DNA of 8,786 nt from Paracoccaceae bacterium (GTDB lineage Bacteria; Pseudomonadota; Alphaproteobacteria; Rhodobacterales; Rhodobacteraceae), in the NCBI GenBank assembly GCA_007134805.1, contig SLKB01000149.1, positions 1 to 8,786 of the forward strand. The letters are read 5' to 3'. Under the pieces are notes generated by a model that made no database searches, was not told the DNA's origin, and saw only the letters and a list, made by a program, of their open reading frames with translations. Position 1 is the first letter of the stretch; each line of letters starts with the position of its first letter. Shown here piece after piece: positions 7,716 to 8,786 of the stretch. A program made the position numbers and the translations under genes.

Positions 7716-7719
7716 CTCC
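7716..7719 (-). promoter_or_regulatory. Ribosome-binding site that fixes the argG start
   Basis: GGAG on the minus strand lies 6 nt before the ATG at 7709. No comparable site precedes the more distal in-frame ATG at 7796, so this supports the shorter ArgG. Confidence 0.6.
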
Positions 7720-7738
7720 GTGCAACGATCTGCGCGCT

Positions 7739-7767
7739 GGTCTATTGGCTTCTCGCGGGCTGGGCAA
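7739..7767 (-). promoter_or_regulatory. Weak candidate argG promoter
   Basis: On the minus strand TTGCCC (plus 7762-7767) and TAGACC (plus 7739-7744) are separated by 17 bp and lie about 30-60 bp upstream of the argG ATG. Matches to the sigma-70 consensus are 4/6 and 3/6, so this is a position-supported guess only. No ARG box-like operator was recognised. Confidence 0.22.
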
Positions 7768-7789
7768 GGGGGCGGCCCGGTCCGGGCGC

Positions 7790-7818
7790 TTGTCATTGCG
7801 GCCCCGCGCCTGTTAACT
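7790..7818 (+). promoter_or_regulatory. Candidate promoter of the thioesterase-ilvA pair
   Basis: TTGTCA (7790-7795, 5/6 match to the -35 consensus) is followed after 17 bp by TTAACT (7813-7818, 3/6 match to -10) in the locally most AT-rich part of the gap. It lies about 30 bp before the thioesterase ATG, with a strong ribosome-binding site (AAGGAGAGG, 7830-7838) in between. The placement is reasonable but the -10 is poor. Confidence 0.35.
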
Positions 7819-7846
7819 GCCCACGAAGCAAGGAGAGGCCTGACCG

Positions 7847-8266
7847 ATGCGGCTGGAGTTGTTGCGCGCTGTGATCCACCCCTGGCATCATGACCATTTC
7901 GGGCACATGAATGTGCGCCATTACGCGCCGTTTTTCGACGATGCGACCTATCACATGTGGACGGCCCTGGGGCTGGCCTATCGGGACATGCAGGAAATCC
8001 ATGGCGTGCATACGGTCACCGGGCAGGCCACGACGCGCTTTGTGAAGGAGTTGCAGGCCGGTGATCTGATCGTGATCGACGGGGTCGTCGCGCGGCTGGG
8101 CACGAAAAGCTGCGCCTTCCATCTGCGGATGCTGCACGCGGATACCGGGGATTTGCACGCGACCTGCGATGTCGTCGAAGTGGTCTTTGATCCCAAGGCG
8201 CGCCGATCGGCCGAGATGCCGCAGGCGATGCGCGCGAAGCTCGCGGCGCATCTGGTCGAGACATGA
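7847..8266 (+). CDS. Hotdog-fold acyl-CoA thioesterase (YbgC/FadM-like)
   Basis: A 139-residue single-domain hotdog protein of the 4-hydroxybenzoyl-CoA thioesterase-like group, expected to hydrolyse an acyl-CoA to the free acid and CoA in the cytoplasm. The N-terminal motif [17 protein letters not shown] (residues 14-30) carries the DxxGHxN pattern, with Asp16 as the likely catalytic acid and His20 and Asn22 alongside. The remaining strands (TRFVKEL at 63-69, [10 protein letters not shown] at 72-81, CAFHLRMLH at 89-97) fit the fold. Length is normal. The ATG follows AAGGAGAGG (7830-7838) at about 8 nt, a strong site. The stop overlaps the ilvA start by 4 bp, so the two are probably co-translated. 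The substrate is unknown; similarity to the thioesterases of carnitine/betaine-type pathways is possible but cannot be judged here. Confidence 0.85.
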   Translation: MRLELLRAVIHPWHHDHFGHMNVRHYAPFFDDATYHMWTALGLAYRDMQEIHGVHTVTGQATTRFVKELQAGDLIVIDGVVARLGTKSCAFHLRMLHADTGDLHATCDVVEVVFDPKARRSAEMPQAMRAKLAAHLVET

Positions 8267-8786
8267 GCGGGTTTGTCGCGGCCGCGCGCGCGGCCGAGCA
8301 GGCGCTGCGCGGGCTGTTCCCGCCCACGCCGTTGCAGCGCAACGCCCATCTCTCGGCCCGTTTCGACGCCGAGATCTGGCTCAAGCGCGAGGATCTGACG
8401 CCAGTGCGCAGCTACAAGCTGCGCGGTGCGTTCAATGCGATGCGCAAGCGGCTGGAAAGCCATCCGAACCAGCGCCATTTCGTCTGCGCGAGCGCGGGCA
8501 ATCACGCGCAGGGCGTGGCGTTTGCCTGTCAGCATTTCGGTGTGCAGGGCACGATCTTCATGCCGGTGACGACGCCGCAGCAGAAGATCATGAAGACCCG
8601 CACATTCGGTGGCGGGCAGGTCGCGATTCGGCTCGAGGGGGATATCTTCGACCACGCGCTGGCCGCGGCGCAGCGGTTCTGTGCTGCCGAAGGCGCGCAT
8701 TTCCTCTCGCCCTTCGATGATGATGACGTGATCGAGGGGCAGGCGAGCGTCGCGGTCGAACTGGTCGAGCAGATGGAAAGCCCCGC
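8263..8786 (+). CDS. ilvA: Threonine ammonia-lyase (threonine dehydratase), N-terminal part
   Basis: The first 174 residues of a PLP-dependent fold-type II enzyme, cut by the right edge. Threonine ammonia-lyase converts threonine to 2-oxobutanoate and ammonia, the first committed step to isoleucine. The order of motifs is diagnostic: PPTPLQRN (20-27), IWLKREDLTPVRSYKLRGAFN (38-58) with the PLP-binding Lys52, and the glycine/asparagine loop SAGNHAQG (77-84) with Asn80 that contacts the cofactor. FMPVTTPQQKIMKTRTFGG (residues about 103-121) and the acidic FDDDDVIEGQAS stretch (157-168) resemble the biosynthetic branch. Whether a C-terminal regulatory (ACT-like) domain follows cannot be seen, so a catabolic form or a serine/threonine dehydratase cannot be fully excluded. 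The start ATG overlaps the thioesterase stop (ATGA) and lacks a good Shine-Dalgarno, which suggests translational coupling. Confidence 0.9.
   Translation, partial: MSGFVAAARAAEQALRGLFPPTPLQRNAHLSARFDAEIWLKREDLTPVRSYKLRGAFNAMRKRLESHPNQRHFVCASAGNHAQGVAFACQHFGVQGTIFMPVTTPQQKIMKTRTFGGGQVAIRLEGDIFDHALAAAQRFCAAEGAHFLSPFDDDDVIEGQASVAVELVEQMESP

Noticed and set aside
7710..7796. 29-residue N-terminal extension of ArgG
   Set aside because: Homology starts near [10 protein letters not shown] and a GGAG at proper spacing precedes the internal ATG at 7709; the extension would also fill most of the divergent promoter region.

Overview
The window is high-GC DNA, with G or C at most third codon positions, carrying nine genes. 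By family membership and gene order it looks like the chromosome of an alphaproteobacterium, most likely Rhodobacterales/Rhodobacteraceae. This rests on recognising the proteins by eye; no database search was run. Every gene looks intact apart from the two cut by the window edges. I see no insertion sequence, integrase, CRISPR array, rRNA or tRNA, and no obvious compositional island. It reads as ordinary core genome, not an accessory system.

Layout, left to right: (1) the 3' end of ptsP (+), the regulatory PEP-phosphotransferase; (2) a convergent GNAT acetyltransferase (-); (3) a flavin reductase-like FMN-binding protein (+), divergent from the acetyltransferase across a 78-bp gap; (4) a minus-strand cluster, in transcription order argG, gpmI, envC-like, ctpA, rppH, covering 7709 down to 1878; (5) a plus-strand pair divergent from argG, a hotdog thioesterase followed by the 5' part of ilvA (threonine ammonia-lyase), which runs off the right edge.

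Within the cluster, gpmI/envC and ctpA/rppH overlap by 4 bp (ATGA), and the thioesterase/ilvA pair does the same on the plus strand. None of the three downstream genes has a clear Shine-Dalgarno sequence, which points to translational coupling. The envC-like gene and ctpA are separated by 59 bp, and ctpA has its own ribosome-binding site. The cluster mixes central carbon metabolism (GpmI), arginine biosynthesis (ArgG), control of cell-wall hydrolysis (an EnvC-like amidase activator with a zinc-less LytM domain, plus the periplasmic protease CtpA) and RNA 5'-end processing (RppH). All intergenic gaps are short, at most 137 bp. The longest holds the divergent argG/thioesterase promoters.

No previously undescribed system is evident. 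The points most worth a second look are the metal-ligand-free LytM domain next to ctpA, an RppH Nudix box with Ser in place of its last Gly, a hairpin containing the stop codons of two convergent genes, and the pairing of a thioesterase with ilvA.
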